Below are positions 10,838 to 23,931 of a DNA stretch of 64,000 bases, piece after piece. How positions within the stretch are numbered: position 1 is the stretch's first letter; each line of letters begins with the position of its first letter. The notes under the pieces are model-generated. The model ran no database searches. It was not told the origin of the DNA and saw only the letters and a program-made list of their open reading frames with translations. Both the position numbers and the translations under genes were made by a program. The DNA comes from Fennellomyces sp. T-0311 (Eukaryota; Mucoromycota; Mucoromycetes; Mucorales; Lichtheimiaceae), in the NCBI GenBank assembly GCA_025266875.1, contig JALLLT010000040.1, forward strand, positions 62,001 through 126,000. The letters are read 5' to 3'.

Positions 10838-11799
10838 CATTTTGTCGACAGTAGGGCAACCATGGCCATAATCAACAGTCGATTTCCTAGGTGATGTGCC
10901 ATGTAAACAAGAATGCAAAATGCTTATGTAACTCTTTACTATTAACATTTACGTATCCTGGAATTTTCTATTGCATATGGGGGGGGGGATCACAGTAGCA
11001 TATTGTAAGTGGCATGTCAATAATACATCTCCAGATTCCAAGTTTCCATTTCACGGATTGCCCGATCAGGAATAGAGGTGACCAACCCTGTCTCAGCAAG
11101 AATACAATTCAACATATTTTATGCTTTTATCTTTTGATTCAAGTATGTAATCTTCTTCTTTTTTATATAGTAACATTTAAAAAAGTACACCAAATATCCT
11201 ATTGGTAAATTGCTTTGTATTATCATCAAACGGAATATATCTCTCCTCTGGAAACTATACTCTTCAATGCAATCCAATACAACCATCCAGTGGCAGTTCA
11301 AGAGACCAATCCTGGAATAGTTTAGCCTGCTAGCTCAACAACTGCTCCAATAGAGCAAGCTATACAAACTGTCAAGAAGACAAATATAAAAGGCCGCAAA
11401 CAGCACCGTGAAAGAACCCTGCACCAGTAAAGAATATGGATGACGCTGAGGTCGACGGAGTTGTTATCACGAAGTGCAAAACATGCTCTTTACATGGTCA
11501 CCCAGCACGGCTGCACAAGTACCGCAGCGATGACAAAGCTCGCAACGGTTCATAGAACAGTCAGATATACATACATGTGTCGTTTTTTCTCCAGGGGAAC
11601 GTGCAATTGAGATGTACAATGTCGGTATAATTGGTTTAAATCTCAACTACTTTCGCCTGACGATAAATCCATCCAGCCATTCCGCCTGAGTATATTCTCT
11701 CTCTCTCCCAGCATTCGTGGATCGCATATTGACTCTCCTTTACGTGATGTGGATCGAAAAGTAGTTTAGACCCCTGATTTTTATGTGTAAGCAACTCGA
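10838..11799. other. AT-rich intergenic region with a tiny Cys/His frame
   Basis: No supported gene. A homopolymer run of G is at 10980-10987. A 39-codon frame at 11436-11555 holds a CKTCSLHGHPARLH motif and could be a worn zinc-knuckle fragment, but it is too short to call. Confidence 0.4.
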
Positions 11800-12995
<1,196 letters not shown>

Positions 12996-15046
12996 TGTGG
13001 CGCGTTGTAAAGGAGGATGACAAGGTAAGAGCGTGTGGGATTTGGTTCTCCAGCTGATTTCATACAATCACCGTGGGAAAAAATTAGTAAATGTGGATCT
13101 GCCTTTACAGCGCCAGGTTCCCATGGAGATCTGCAAGTTGTCCGAGTGCCATAAGCATAATTTGTAGGAACCTCATTTTCCATTCTGCTTTATGATTTCA
13201 CGCCCCTCCCCTCACGTATATGTGCTATATATGGTTTTTACTTTAGAAAGGAAGCAAGAGCCATCGATTTCCACCCTTTCCATAACTTACTCTCCGACGA
13301 TTCGGACCCTATTCAAATTGTAGCGCTACTTAGTACGCATCTGCATGATCCAGGGTTTCTTGTAAAACTCGGATTAACGGTACACTATCTGAAGAATTGG
13401 AATATATGATCCCACCGGATTAATGGTGATATATACACGACCTCTTCGACTTACTCTTTATCGGACTGCTATGATAACAACGCTGTAGCAGAAACCGAAG
13501 GAAGTGCACAGTAACTGTATAGGTAGTGAGAAAGAACATCGAAATTACATGCTACTTATACATGCGCGCGTGGCTGGAAAAATATCGTCATTGGTGATAA
13601 CTGGATGGCTTTTGTCTCTAGCGCACAATTTCCGCTGCCAACAACCTTATCATGTGAAACCACCGCGACATATTTTTTTATCAAAAAAAGGGTACATGGA
13701 TTCATAATTAAGGTCATGGAAGTGCACGTTCATATCAAGTTCTTACAAAACAAGCTCTATCTCTCAATGCGCCACCTTCCACTACTCCCCGATAAACGAA
13801 GCACCCCCATAATCAAGTCTCTCTTTTGAGGCTATCATAGGTAGAAAAGTACTATGTGGTTCCATACGTAAGGTCTGGATGCAATATATATAAGACTCAC
13901 GCTCATAGTGTTGGAGAAGAGAAAGAGAAGGCAAGGTTAACATATCTATGGATGACATGATCTTACCAATGCATGCGCCCAATATATGTAATTCCAGGTC
14001 CGAAAATGGCTTTTGCCAACCAAATCCTATTGCAACTTTAATACTTCTTGACAAGGCAGCCATATGTACAAAGTTCTAAATCCTTTAAATGCCATAGATG
14101 AGCACGGTATTTTATTTTCCCTTTGAAACCAGATTTGTAGCTGTTCTTGCTGGTTAGTGACGAATATATCCGTTTCATCGGATTGCCACAGTTATTTTTA
14201 TCCATTTGTATGACAGCACATATTGGTTCAATTTAAACTACTATTGCGACGTATTCCTGATGCTATAGTGTTGAGCAAACAATAGGGGAGTAAAAGCGTG
14301 GCGGGAGTCTAATATCCTCGCGACGAACGAAACAACAGAAATCCCAGAAGTAACAGTCCATGGTTTCTTTAATAAAAACAGCGTAGGAGAGGACTTTTTG
14401 TCACAAAAATAATTGTAGCTTTTGATGGTAGCATGTGTCAAATTTAAATTGGCGAGAGTGTGTGTGCCGAAAGGTGTGTCCCCGGACTATCTACGGCATG
14501 ACATTAAGCAAAAAGTTTATAAAAACTCAGCGGCGTTTCGTTTGCTTATTCTGCCCTGTTGTTTAAGAAATAAAAAAAGGGTGCTACGCTTTTAGTGGCA
14601 TGCAAGCGAGGAGAAGAGAACGGTTAGCGCCATGTGCATAGTAATACAAAAGAAAGTTGTACGGATGCGCGCACCTAAAATTCTGTGCTCATTTTCATTT
14701 AACTGAAATTACCACATTAATCATAGGAGAAGGTGGGGCGATCTTCCCGCTAACGCACTTCGAGCACGCCTGTCTTCCGGATCCCTTCCACCTTTCGTTC
14801 TCTACTCCCTTCAAACGTTGTATCACTTGGCTCCCAAATTCCACAGGAAGCGGGAATAACAATGGCGGCGTATTAAGGACGAAGGGGGTTCAGGGGGGAG
14901 GGTTAGAAACAGACCAGGAGGTTATTTAAATGCACAGAGACAGGTCTAAGACAATTAGGAACGATTCCACGAGGGCGGGCTGTCGGGGTGGATACTTTTT
15001 TTCAGCGGTAGTATTTTTGGACACACTCAATTTGACTTGTGCCACC
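12996..15046. other. intergenic region
   Basis: About 2 kb without a supportable gene. The last 500 bases are richer in G and hold runs such as AGGGGGGAGGG near 14895, possibly promoter elements of the next gene. Short frames here show no family features. Confidence 0.45.
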
Positions 15047-15060
15047 TTTTATATTTATAC
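15047..15060 (+). promoter_or_regulatory. TATA box
   Basis: TTTTATATTTATAC lies about 105 bases before the ATG at 15163. A pyrimidine-rich leader (CTTTCTCGCTCC) follows, as in highly expressed fungal genes. Confidence 0.5.
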
Positions 15061-15162
15061 AAATCTCCAACCTCCAACTTCTTGTTCGATTGGACCTATC
15101 TTTCTCCTCTTCTCTCTTTCTCGCTCCTTACTCTCGTTTCACTTCGTTTTCTCCCCATCGAC

Positions 15163-15742
15163 ATGCGTTTGTCAAAGTCCCTTCTCTTGTCGGCCGTGCT
15201 CCTCGTCGCGCTCGTGCAAACTGCCTACGCTAGCATCTACTCGCAGCTTAGCTTCATGAAGATTGACTCGCCTCGCGACGGTCAAGACGTCAAGGCTGGC
15301 AGTCAATTGGTCATCAAGTACGTTATGCAGCCCCTTATTGATGGTAAGTGAAGACTACTAGGGCCACAATTCCATACGATTACTAATAACATACTGACTG
15401 GTTATTTCAGAGCAAACCTCGCCCGGCAAGGCTTTGGCTTTGGACATCAACTTCCACCGCAGATCCGGTAACCAGAAGCAGCAGCAGCTCGGCTACATCC
15501 ACAAGAAATGGTAACTAGCGCGGATTTTAGAAGAGACAGCATGAACAAAAGTGACTTATTGCAATGTGTATAGCCCTGTCGCCGCTAAGCCCAACAAGTA
15601 CGTTACTTACACCAAGAAGTGGACTGTTCCCAAGGACACCAAGCCTGGCTCGTACGCCGTCGACTTTGTCGAGTTGGTACAGTTCAGACGCACCCAGATC
15701 ACTGCCACCGAGACCGTCAAGATCAACGTTATCGACGATTAA
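15163..15742 (+). CDS. small secreted protein with a predicted beta-sandwich
   Basis: Exons 15163-15343, 15411-15510 and 15574-15742; 149 residues. A clear signal peptide (MRLSKSLLLSAVLLVALV, cleavage near AYA-S) is followed by the pattern IDSPRDGQDVKAGSQLVIKY and, later, KKWTVPKDTKPGSYAVDFVE. A Pro-Gly entry, a hydrophobic strand and a YxVxFV strand near the end are seen in Ig-like, Kre9/Knh1-like wall domains. That relationship is inference. Codons are strongly C-ending, suggesting high expression. No GPI signal or TM follows, so it is probably released or wall-bound. Confidence 0.8.
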
Positions 15743-16096
15743 ACTGCATCGACCCACCCGCACAACTGTACCACCACCCTTCCTTACATCTGTAGCTTTC
15801 TTCTTGCTTGTTGTTACACTTGGAAACCCAGTAAAAAAATAATATAATATATACCGATTGAGCTCGCCTCAATTCACCCCCATAAACACACACTTTCAAT
15901 CGCATAAAACACGGCTTTTCTGTTGCCCAACGCACTGGTTTAATAGAACAAACACATTGGTCTAAGTACAAAACGCCCATGAAAGGAAGTTTTCAAACGC
16001 CATCCAAATTCGCGCGTCTATAGAACGGAGGGTCGTATTAGGTGACGTTAAACGCGTGGGTTATCGTTGGTGGCAAATCGTTCGAGTGGACGGAAT
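15743..16096. other. convergent 3' intergenic region
   Basis: Shared 3' flank of the secreted protein gene (plus) and COX9 (minus). An AATAATATAATATATA stretch near 15839 may carry polyadenylation signals. No further gene is visible. Confidence 0.45.
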
Positions 16097-16267
16097 TTAC
16101 TGGCTCTTGGAGGCCTCGAGCTTGGCGTAGAATGCATCGCGACGAGCGACGTTGGGAAGGTGATACAAGTTCCACCAGGCAGCGCCACCGGCGGCACCAA
16201 GGGTGAGCGAAATGGTGATATCCTTGATGATCTGCTTGCGGAATTTGCCAGTGATGGGAGCAATCAT
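16097..16267 (-). CDS. COX9: cytochrome c oxidase subunit Cox9 (subunit VIIa of yeast type)
   Basis: Single-exon minus-strand frame of 56 residues starting MIAPITGKFRKQIIKD, then a single TM stretch (ITISLTLGAAGGAAWW), then a short charged tail YAKLEASKSQ. Length (yeast 59), the conserved IAPITG start, the TM ending in WW and the basic/acidic tail match Cox9, a one-TM subunit on the edge of complex IV in the mitochondrial inner membrane (related to animal COX6C). Minus-strand ATG is at 16267. Confidence 0.82.
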   Translation of the reverse strand: MIAPITGKFRKQIIKDITISLTLGAAGGAAWWNLYHLPNVARRDAFYAKLEASKSQ

Positions 16268-16516
16268 TGTAATGTAGTTAAGAGTGAAAACAAAAGAGGC
16301 TGTAAAAATCGTATGTTTGTGAAGACATATTTTTTCAATCGCCGCAATACTTCTGGGGGTCGCGTCACGCCTAGTTCGGGCTTCAGCAGCATAGAATCGA
16401 CGAGAGCCTTTCTACTTTTTGATTGGGCGGAAAAACGCATTACTTAGCTCCCTTTTAGGTTCGCTGGGACGCAAGTGTGCGAAACTTTTCCGTTTTTTCC
16501 TTCTCTTCCAGTTCCG
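16268..16516. promoter_or_regulatory. divergent promoter between COX9 and ribokinase
   Basis: Only 249 bases separate the two start codons, so both promoters must lie here. No clear TATA box is seen in either direction. A GGTCGCGTCACGCC block at 16358-16371 contains a CRE/ATF-like TCGCGTCA core. Confidence 0.4.
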
Positions 16517-17849
16517 ATGGGTGGCAAGATCCTCAACTACGGCTCATTCAACATTGACCAAAGCTTTGTCGTACCGCATATCTGCAAGTCGGGTGAAACT
16601 CTCTCGGCGACCAGCTTTGCAGCTCGCCCTGGTGGCAAAGGTATTCCGCTTGACCCTCTTACTACAGTTGCGCACACATATACTGACCTGTAAAAAAAAA
16701 TAGGTGCCAACCAATCTGTTGCCATAGCAAAGGTAAGCCTTTTCTCCACACGAACGCCGTATCCAGAGGCTTGTTCTTACGCGATCACGGAACCCCCAGG
16801 GCGGTGGAGCAGTGTATCATGCCGGTGTCCTAGGCAATGATGCCCATTGGGTAAGTGGTATACTCCAGTCATAACGAATAGTGTTCTGATTTGCATACCA
16901 GATCAAAGACTTTATGGTCGAAAACGGTGTCGACATGTCGTATACACAGATTTCCGAAACTGAGGTAAAATATAGAGAACACACATGGCGAAAGTGTCAA
17001 GATCCTAAAGCCACATGATGTTTTTTCCCAGGGCAATGGCCGTGCATTCATCCAAGTTAGCGCTGAGACGGGTGACAACTGCATTGTGCTGTATCCAGGC
17101 ACGAACGACAAGTACACTGCGGCAGATGCAGCCAAGGTGCTCGAATCGTTTGGACCAGACGACTGGATCGTACAGCAGAACGAGATTAGCGCCGGTGGAG
17201 AAATCATGAATCTGGCGGCAGATAAAGGTAAACTGGGAAGAAGAGGAAAAACGCATTCGTTTCGATTGACGTCATTTGCAAAAACGCGTTTCTCCGAACA
17301 AAGGTCTCTCGGTTCTATTCAACCCTGCACCCATGACACCTGGCATTATCGACGTGTTCCCGTTCGACAAGGTCTCGATCTTGATTGTCAACGAACATGA
17401 AGCCGAGTTTCTCTATGAACAAATTGGCGGAAAGTCAAAGGCAAAGGGACTGGATCTGGCCGCCGAGCTTTTGAGCAAGTTCCCGCGCATGGAAGGTGTG
17501 GTTGTGACCCTGGGCGGAGACGGTGTTGTGGCCAAGTTCAGACAGGAAGCGGATCGGATTCGGGATTTCATCGTCCCTTGTCGAAAGGTCGATGTCAAGG
17601 ATACCACCGGCGCTGGTGATACTTTTGTGGTAAACAGTCTGATGTTTTCGTAATACCTCGTATATTCATCGCCGCATTTAGGGCTTTTTCTTGTCTGCAT
17701 TCGTGCGCGCAAAGGATGAGGATTACTTTACTCGCGTTCAGTATGCATTGGAGGAAGCGAATACCGCTGCGTCGATCGCAGTGCAACGTGTAGGATCTAT
17801 GAATTCGGTGCCTACCCTCGATGAAGTGAAGGCTGCGTTGGAGAAGTAG
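16517..17849 (+). CDS. ribokinase (PfkB carbohydrate kinase family)
   Basis: Seven exons: 16517-16640, 16704-16732, 16800-16850, 16902-16964, 17032-17227, 17304-17629 and 17682-17849; 318 residues. It phosphorylates ribose to ribose-5-phosphate in the cytosol. Seen: GSFNIDQ at the N-terminus for sugar binding, the first PfkB signature RPGGKGANQSVAIAK, GAVYHAGVLGND, FNPAPMTPG, VNEHEAEFL, TLGGDGV, and the second signature DTTGAGDTF with catalytic Asp260. Length and the strict GGKGANQ motif favour ribokinase over adenosine kinase or fructokinase. Confidence 0.9.
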
Positions 17850-18516
17850 ATCTTATAACCCCCCCCCAATCTCCCCCATTATTTGTAACATATGGCTCTT
17901 GGTGAACTCGTCGGTTGGCTCAAATATAGTAATTTTGACTAAACTTGTCTCCCTTGTCAAATATGCTCGTACTACATTGTATATTTGGAATGTATAGTCG
18001 CGTTATACTTGGCAGAAAGTAAAATAATGGCTCCAGACAAGGCATATATACTCGGTATATTTTTTATGCTGTTTTTGAACATTTGTTGCTATTTCCGTTC
18101 TGCCACGCACTTAAAGCTTCTCCATTTTAAGTAGATACCATTACCATATATTTACTTTGAAATAGACATGTAATTATTTCTGATCTATTCAGGACGTCGC
18201 AGTATCTGATAGCTTGTGATCGACTTTTATCCTAACGCGAATCATGCTCATGACTTCCTTACGAACCCAAATTGCTGACTGCTGTAAATACGGTGTTACA
18301 ATCAAACCCTGTCTTCGCAACTGTGAGAAGTTCATTTTTCCGCGTGCAAACTCGAAGCAAATGGGAGTTGCTGTTTGTATGTAAGAAGTACGTAGCCCCG
18401 TAATATGAATGCCAAAGACTAAGTTGACTATATACGCACGTGTAATGATACTCATGGTAACGCGGAATACTTAGCATCCTTGGTAAGCACTATCAATCGA
18501 TACAGTAGTGTCTAAG
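17850..18516. other. intergenic region upstream of LINE copy B
   Basis: Holds a C-rich run (17860-17874) directly after the ribokinase stop and AT-rich DNA. A minus-strand frame of 88 codons (18189-18455) shows no recognisable feature. Ends in TAGTGTCTAAG (18506-18516), the left target-site duplicate of the next insertion. Confidence 0.45.
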
Positions 18517-18894
18517 AACCCTACTCTGAGTTCCACACCGGATCGACAACCGGATCCACCCGCAAGATGACAACGAGCAAAGCGGCGAATCAAACAACCC
18601 CCAACCCATCCCAGACTTGACCGATTCCCCACGAAAATCACACATAAAGTATGTGATTCCGCAAGGTTCTCAACGGAGCTATGGCAGTGGCCATTTCCGC
18701 TACGTATCTTCCATCTCTAACTACGTTGACCTGCTCTTTTTTCGCCTTCGCGGTTTTTTTTCAAGCATGTAATACATCATACTTTTGTAATAACGTAACG
18801 AAACGTTCAAAGCGTAAGGGAGAGACCTAATCCCTTTAGGAGCAGGTCTATTACCTCTCATAAAATAAATTATAACTTTTGAACTAGTGTCTAA
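18517..18894 (+). mobile_element. 5'-truncated LINE insertion, copy B
   Basis: A 378-bp insertion framed by a perfect 11-base direct repeat, TAGTGTCTAAG, at 18506-18516 and 18895-18905. Its 3' part matches copy C at 50071-50241 over about 150 bases: TTTTTTCGCC, a T-run, TCAAGCATG, TTTTGTAATA, AGGGAGA, AGGAGCAGGTCTA, TCTCA and TAAC-TTTGA. The 5' part is an open stretch without ATG ending TAA near 18775, probably the end of the element's ORF. Confidence 0.7.
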
Positions 18895-18905
18895 GCGTAA
18901 AGCTC

Positions 18906-19747
18906 AAAGGGAACTATCGAAACCATAAGCAACCGATTCGTCCGTTCACTATCGAGCATCACCTAGCTTGACAAAAAAACTCACAGGTTAAGCATACCAC
19001 AAGACGCGGGGAGTTGCCAAAGGCGGAGACTAACTGTACAAGTGGGTATGTATCAGATAGAACACATATGAAAGACTGATGCCTATCCGACTCACTTGTA
19101 TGGTAAGTAATACACTTTTGTTGTTCACAACATAATCCATGACTTGAAGTTTGTGGAGAATGAAATTGGGGACATTTTTACAGGTCTATCATTATTCCTC
19201 TTTATTTTTTCTTATTGGGCTGCGTGCAGTCATGATTGTCATTTCACGTACCCACGTAGGTATCCACACAAAGTAGCTCTTTTTGGCAACGCATAATCTG
19301 TACACTCCCTTTGGAATGAATTGTTTACTGCCCGTTGTCCCTGAGCGTATCAAATGGTTGGGCTACTCGAACGGAAAGCCAACAGGACCTGACGGTGACA
19401 ATCGTTACGCTTCACTGTTAAGGCTACACATGGATGTTATAGACTCTGCATCTTTTGAATAGAAAGAATGTGTTGCGTGTGTACAATTTTTGCAGACAAG
19501 TATTATTATTCGGATACAAAGATTATATACAGCCATTATTCTAACGTATCACATACTCATCCATGTCCTTTCCTTCCATCTGAGCCTTGTCTCAGTCGAT
19601 CGCATTTCTTGTGCTTGCAGTGCGTCTGGTCAGCAAAAGCTGTCTAGGAGTCGCTACGTAGAAGCAGCACTGCGTTGACTCCCTATCCTCACAGTCAGAA
19701 AGTAGCTGACGGATCATCGGATAGTCCAAGGGGGAGTAAAATAGAAT
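18906..19747. other. intergenic region with a short coding-like frame
   Basis: A 48-codon ATG frame at 19316-19462 (starting MNCLLPVVPERIKWLGYSNG) has a protein-like composition but no known family; it may be a fragment of a dead gene. The rest has no supportable feature. Confidence 0.3.
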
Positions 19748-19853
19748 GCGCCTTTTTCCAAGGTAGCCCGCAGGACCGGTAGGTTCTACTTACGATACGA
19801 GCGCCCTTTTTCAAGGTCGCCTGCAGGTTCGGTAGTTTCTACTTACGATACGA
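19748..19853 (+). repeat. two-copy 53-bp tandem repeat
   Basis: Two adjacent 53-base units, 19748-19800 and 19801-19853, share GCGCC(C)TTTTT, CAAGGT, GCC-GCAGG, CGGTAG and a perfect CTACTTACGATACGA end. They mark the left edge of a GC-richer, gene-poor island. Tandem 5' monomers are a feature of some non-LTR retrotransposons, but no link is proven. Confidence 0.7.
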
Positions 19854-21550
19854 GCCGCTTATCCCTGTGCCCAACCACAGAGTGGACCGTATGAGGCTCT
19901 AAGGAGATTTGAGCCAGTGGAGAGCCCAGCTAGATCTCTCTGTGTGCGCGAACCCTTCCGAGCTGGAACGTTCCCCGGTCTTTTGGTCCCACGGGCTGGC
20001 AGTTGCGACAAACCCAAGACGCCAGGAAATCCCGACTAAAATGCATACCCAGGACTGGGGTTGCAGAAAGAAACTCGCTTCAACGGGGCCTCCACGCACG
20101 CGGAAGTTACCCTCCACTTGCGCCGTTGCACAGCCATGAGCCGTGCTATCGTTAGTCTCGTTACCTGAGAGGGCGGGTTCGCTGGCTCATGACAGTGGCG
20201 GCGCTATGAAAAAAAGGGGGGAAAGCGCCAATGCAAAAGTGGCATTGGGAGATAGAGCCGCTGAGCTTGTGCAGCAAGTGAACGGGAATGCGACGGGGTG
20301 TGCCAAAGAAACAGCAAAGATTGAGCAAGTAGATCAAAGGAAGGGGTGGAGCGTATTAAGGAAAGAAGCGCGTCGCTACCAAGCAGCCGGATTTAAAGCA
20401 ACTTGGCAATGTCACGCGGCCAATCAAGATCCAAGGCCCACTGTATGTGTTGTCCATAGCATCGGGTCGCGCTGGAAACCAGCTTCGCGTAGGGATAACG
20501 TAGAGACACGTAACGAGTGTCGTAAGAAAGCCCAAAAAATGCTTGTTTCAAATATAATGAGCCGAGTCGACCAGAATGGGTGCTCTTGTCAGTGGACCGC
20601 GATCTTTGTATTGTGAGAGAGCCTTCCATTTTTGGATTAGCAGGCCAAGCAATATGATCTGATTGCTGCGGCCAATTTACAACCATGCAACCGGGAATAC
20701 ACCGGAGTCTGCAGCCGCAGCCCTCGTTCCTCATTGTTTCTTTGCCTTCGCATTCATTCTTTTAGCATCGCACGCATTCACGCACAAAGGGTAAAATGCC
20801 TCGAATGTCCGCGTCATTCAAGTAGAAACTACTTTCTTCTGTTGTAGACTGCCATGCCGATTGCCAACTCTCCCGGTTTGCTGATCAAGACACAGCTCCG
20901 ATTCAGTGCGCGCGAGAAAGCGACCGTTTCCATCGGGATCACTGACTCTGAAGGCGCGCCAAAAGATTGACCCCTCTCTTCCCTGGCCCCTTAGCACAAA
21001 GCGCAGACGCTCAACGTTTATACCAGTCTGCCGACGCACAGATGACGCCGTCCTGTAAAACTTTACCTTTAGCTCTTCCCTGCATAATAGTATATATTGG
21101 GGGCGAAAGCCTCTTTTATATCGCAGGTTGAACTCAAGTAAGTGCTCCTGGATCCGCTCCCAGCTGTTCAGCAACCATCAAGAAGGAGATGTTGGCGCGA
21201 AACGGGCCTCGCAGCCAGTGGATAGGGTGCTCGTCGTTTCGATGGGCAAAGCCTTCTTCGGGAGCTGGCGTGGCTTCAGTGGGTCTGCTGCAAGCTTACG
21301 TTAACCCTTCCTCTGGAATAGCTGCCAAAATTCCAGTGTCGTAAGGCCTGGGGACCGTTCCAAGTACATGGTGAGCAGGCGGCCATGTACGAAATCCTGT
21401 GGGGAGTCAGGATGTGGTCGGGGATCGACGCAGCATCGCCTCCTCGTGGCGATCCCTGTAAACGCGATGCTCTTGATGGGTGATGGGCATCACGGCTAGG
21501 AGTGCTGCACGCTTTTTTGTAAATTGTTAGATAGAGTTTTCCTTTTGTAA
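19854..21550. other. GC-richer, gene-poor island
   Basis: About 1.7 kb visibly richer in G and C than both sides. The longest frames are a plus-strand 136-codon one (20206-20616, Lys/Arg-rich, with CSCQW near its end) and a minus-strand 118-codon one (20818-21174). Neither has a recognisable domain and neither has good splice partners. It may be the remains of a mobile element or an old duplicated segment. Confidence 0.35.
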
Positions 21551-21789
21551 CTTGTTGATCCGTTACGTAGAAATGTTAACATTAAAAAAAATTGATCTAG
21601 CTTTTCAGAGCACTCATAAGTTACATATCAGAAGCGACGGATGGTATCAATCGCTTTGCTGCTTTGACAGTCCAAGCTGGCGACACGAACTAAAGTTTGA
21701 AACGCGTAAACTGCGCCTTTTACTTTACACAATGGCAAAACGATGCTTGTTAACTTCCTGATCTGTACAGTCTACAAAACCTTTTAATC

Positions 21790-23563
21790 CCATTAAAAAT
21801 GGCGTGGCTAGGATCAGCGACGCAATCCGACAACTTGACACGGGTGGTGTCAGCACTGCCCCGAACAATTCAGCAAGCAACGACAATGCTGCTGAAACTC
21901 GTGCCAAAGTTTTCTTCATTCGCGCCAAAGCGCTGGGAAAACAAGAAGTATTTGACAGAGCAATAACAGAAGCGTCCAAGCTATTGATTTGTACCATGTT
22001 GCAGGACAATTCTACTTCGTCGCCAGCCAGCTGAATATTGCGAAGAGGATGCCCAAATAGCTTTTTCGTGTATTGGGGAGGAATGTACACACAATTCCCC
22101 ATTGTATTATCCATTACTGTATGATTTGAGAAAAGCAGCAAAGGACTCGTTCAATGCAAAAGAGTATTTTTTCGTCCATCTTGCCCTTTGAGATCATAGG
22201 CTTCATTTGGTTACGTGATATTAACAATAGCAGCCAAGATATCTTCAACTGTATTTTGGTATCATGAAACTGGTGTACGGTAGTAATAGGGTGCTCAAAT
22301 GTATACTGTGGAAAGTCCCTATATACAGCAATCACGGAAGCGGGTGCATTTCAGCTTTTGCCAGGAGTATATACATTGCATTTGATATCAGCACTTGGAG
22401 AGCGAGTAACGGCGCTCAGTCCTCAAAATACTCATCAAGTTGGAAGTCCATGCAATGCATTGCTTCTCCACACTGTTCTAGTGACATACAAGAACTTAGA
22501 GGATTCATATGTGCGTCTTGAAAGGTGAGAAATTCTGTGTCACCCGCTAGTAATGGATGCACTGGATCTGGAGGATCTGATGATATGGTCGAGGTGTGAC
22601 AATAGTGGTATTTTGCGAATATCTTATTCCTCGATCCCGTTAATTACGCGTCCTCATTTATCATCCGTGCAAACAAACATTATTGGACTTACTGCACAGT
22701 ATTGACTACAACTTAACATGCTCAATATTCATGACTCACCTTTTTATTCACTTAGCGAATTCGGTAAAAGAGCCAAAGCATCAACAGCCATGGCGAGGAT
22801 TAAAAAACAATTACTCTTCCGTTTGCATGATGAGATTGCCAAACCACAAAACGCGAAAGTACGCTTCAACGATTGAGTTCCAGGATGGATGGCATTGCTG
22901 TGGAAAAAATGGAGCCGATACATTGGAATTCTCTGGTTTTTGGTCCATATTCCCCAATGTCGCTTCACATTTATTTTATGGGTAAACCCGGCTGGCAGGC
23001 TACTGATCTCGTATCGAGGCTATTCCAATTGTATCCAGCCTTAGAAGACGCCTCCATCCGCCTTGTTGAAGTGCTAGAGAATGACTTTTGCTCATATTTT
23101 ATCCAGTTAACGGCCGTTCGCGAACTAGTAATACAAAATTTGTATGAAGCCTGTGGAAGATTCTAGCACCCCTTCGAGTATCTCTCAACTCAAAGGTCAG
23201 ATTTGCATGTTGAAGGAAATAGGCATCTACTATTGGCAAGAGGTGACGAACAACAACCTGATTGCGCTTGTAGATATTACTACACTAGAAAAGATCCGTA
23301 TCTTTGAGCCTCACATGGTGGTGTCGCCAAGGAGGATAGTACTGTTTAAAAGAAAACTGAAGTTCAATCCAAGCATTTAATCTACGTATCTCGATGAATT
23401 TGATAACCTTATGGATGTTTGCATGTCAGAGCTGAACGAGTTAACAGGATTGAATGGAACTAATGACAAGCATAATCTGGAAAAGGTTAAACGAGGCAGA
23501 GAGACCGACAGTTTATGCTACGGAATTGACTTCAAGAAAAGGACAAACTCGCAAAATTAAAAC
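21790..23563 (+). pseudogene. decayed TPR / F-box / LRR-type gene
   Basis: Pieces of one protein occur in order on the plus strand but in shifting frames. A TPR-like helix pair (VFFIRAKALGKQEVFDRAIT) is near 21915. An F-box, ILPFEIIGFIW…DIFNCILVS-stop-NW, is at 22178-22272 with TGA where the conserved Trp-Arg region begins. LRR-like pieces follow: LFQLYPALEDASIRLVEVL (22900-23165), ISQLKGQICMLKEIGIYYW and NNLIALVDITTLEKIRIFE (23144-23380). Several stops and frame changes break it. This TPR/F-box/LRR order is common in Mucorales. F-box proteins recruit substrates to SCF ubiquitin ligases; this copy cannot. Confidence 0.55.
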
Positions 23564-23743
23564 GCTTTAATGTGTGTACAGGAACTTAATGAAACTAAAT
23601 TATGAAACCCTAAAGAAGAGGATTGCTTCTTAACCTGTCGCATTACTGTTCAGTTCATGGTTTCTTATTTGCTAGTTCTCTGTAACTATTACTGTGGTTG
23701 CTTCTATATAACACAGCCGAAGGCGTAGCCTGAAGGCTTCATG

Positions 23744-23931
23744 TTATTATTCGAGGCCGTCACTGAACCAGATTGGCCCTTCCCACCCGCCCATTATATT
23801 CACTTCCAGTCACTATTATATGATATCGTATTTGTATACATTAGCTTCACAATTTATTTCTTTGGATTTCGACCAAATAAAGAAAAAATGAGAACACAAT
23901 CTGGTTCAGTGACTCCAGCCGACGAATAATA
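23744..23931. repeat. MITE-like element with terminal inverted repeats
   Basis: Left end TTATTATTCG…GTCACTGAACCAGATTG (23744-23776) is the inverse of right end CAATCTGGTTCAGTGAC…CGAATAATA (23897-23930), with a perfect 16-17 base core and an imperfect outer part. The ends can be read as TTATTCG…CGAATAA inside a TA duplication, as in Tc1/mariner-type MITEs. The 120-base middle is AT-rich and has no transposase. Confidence 0.6.

Noticed and set aside
21725..22141. 138-codon minus-strand frame
   Set aside because: Antisense to the TPR-like part of the broken F-box gene; no features of its own.
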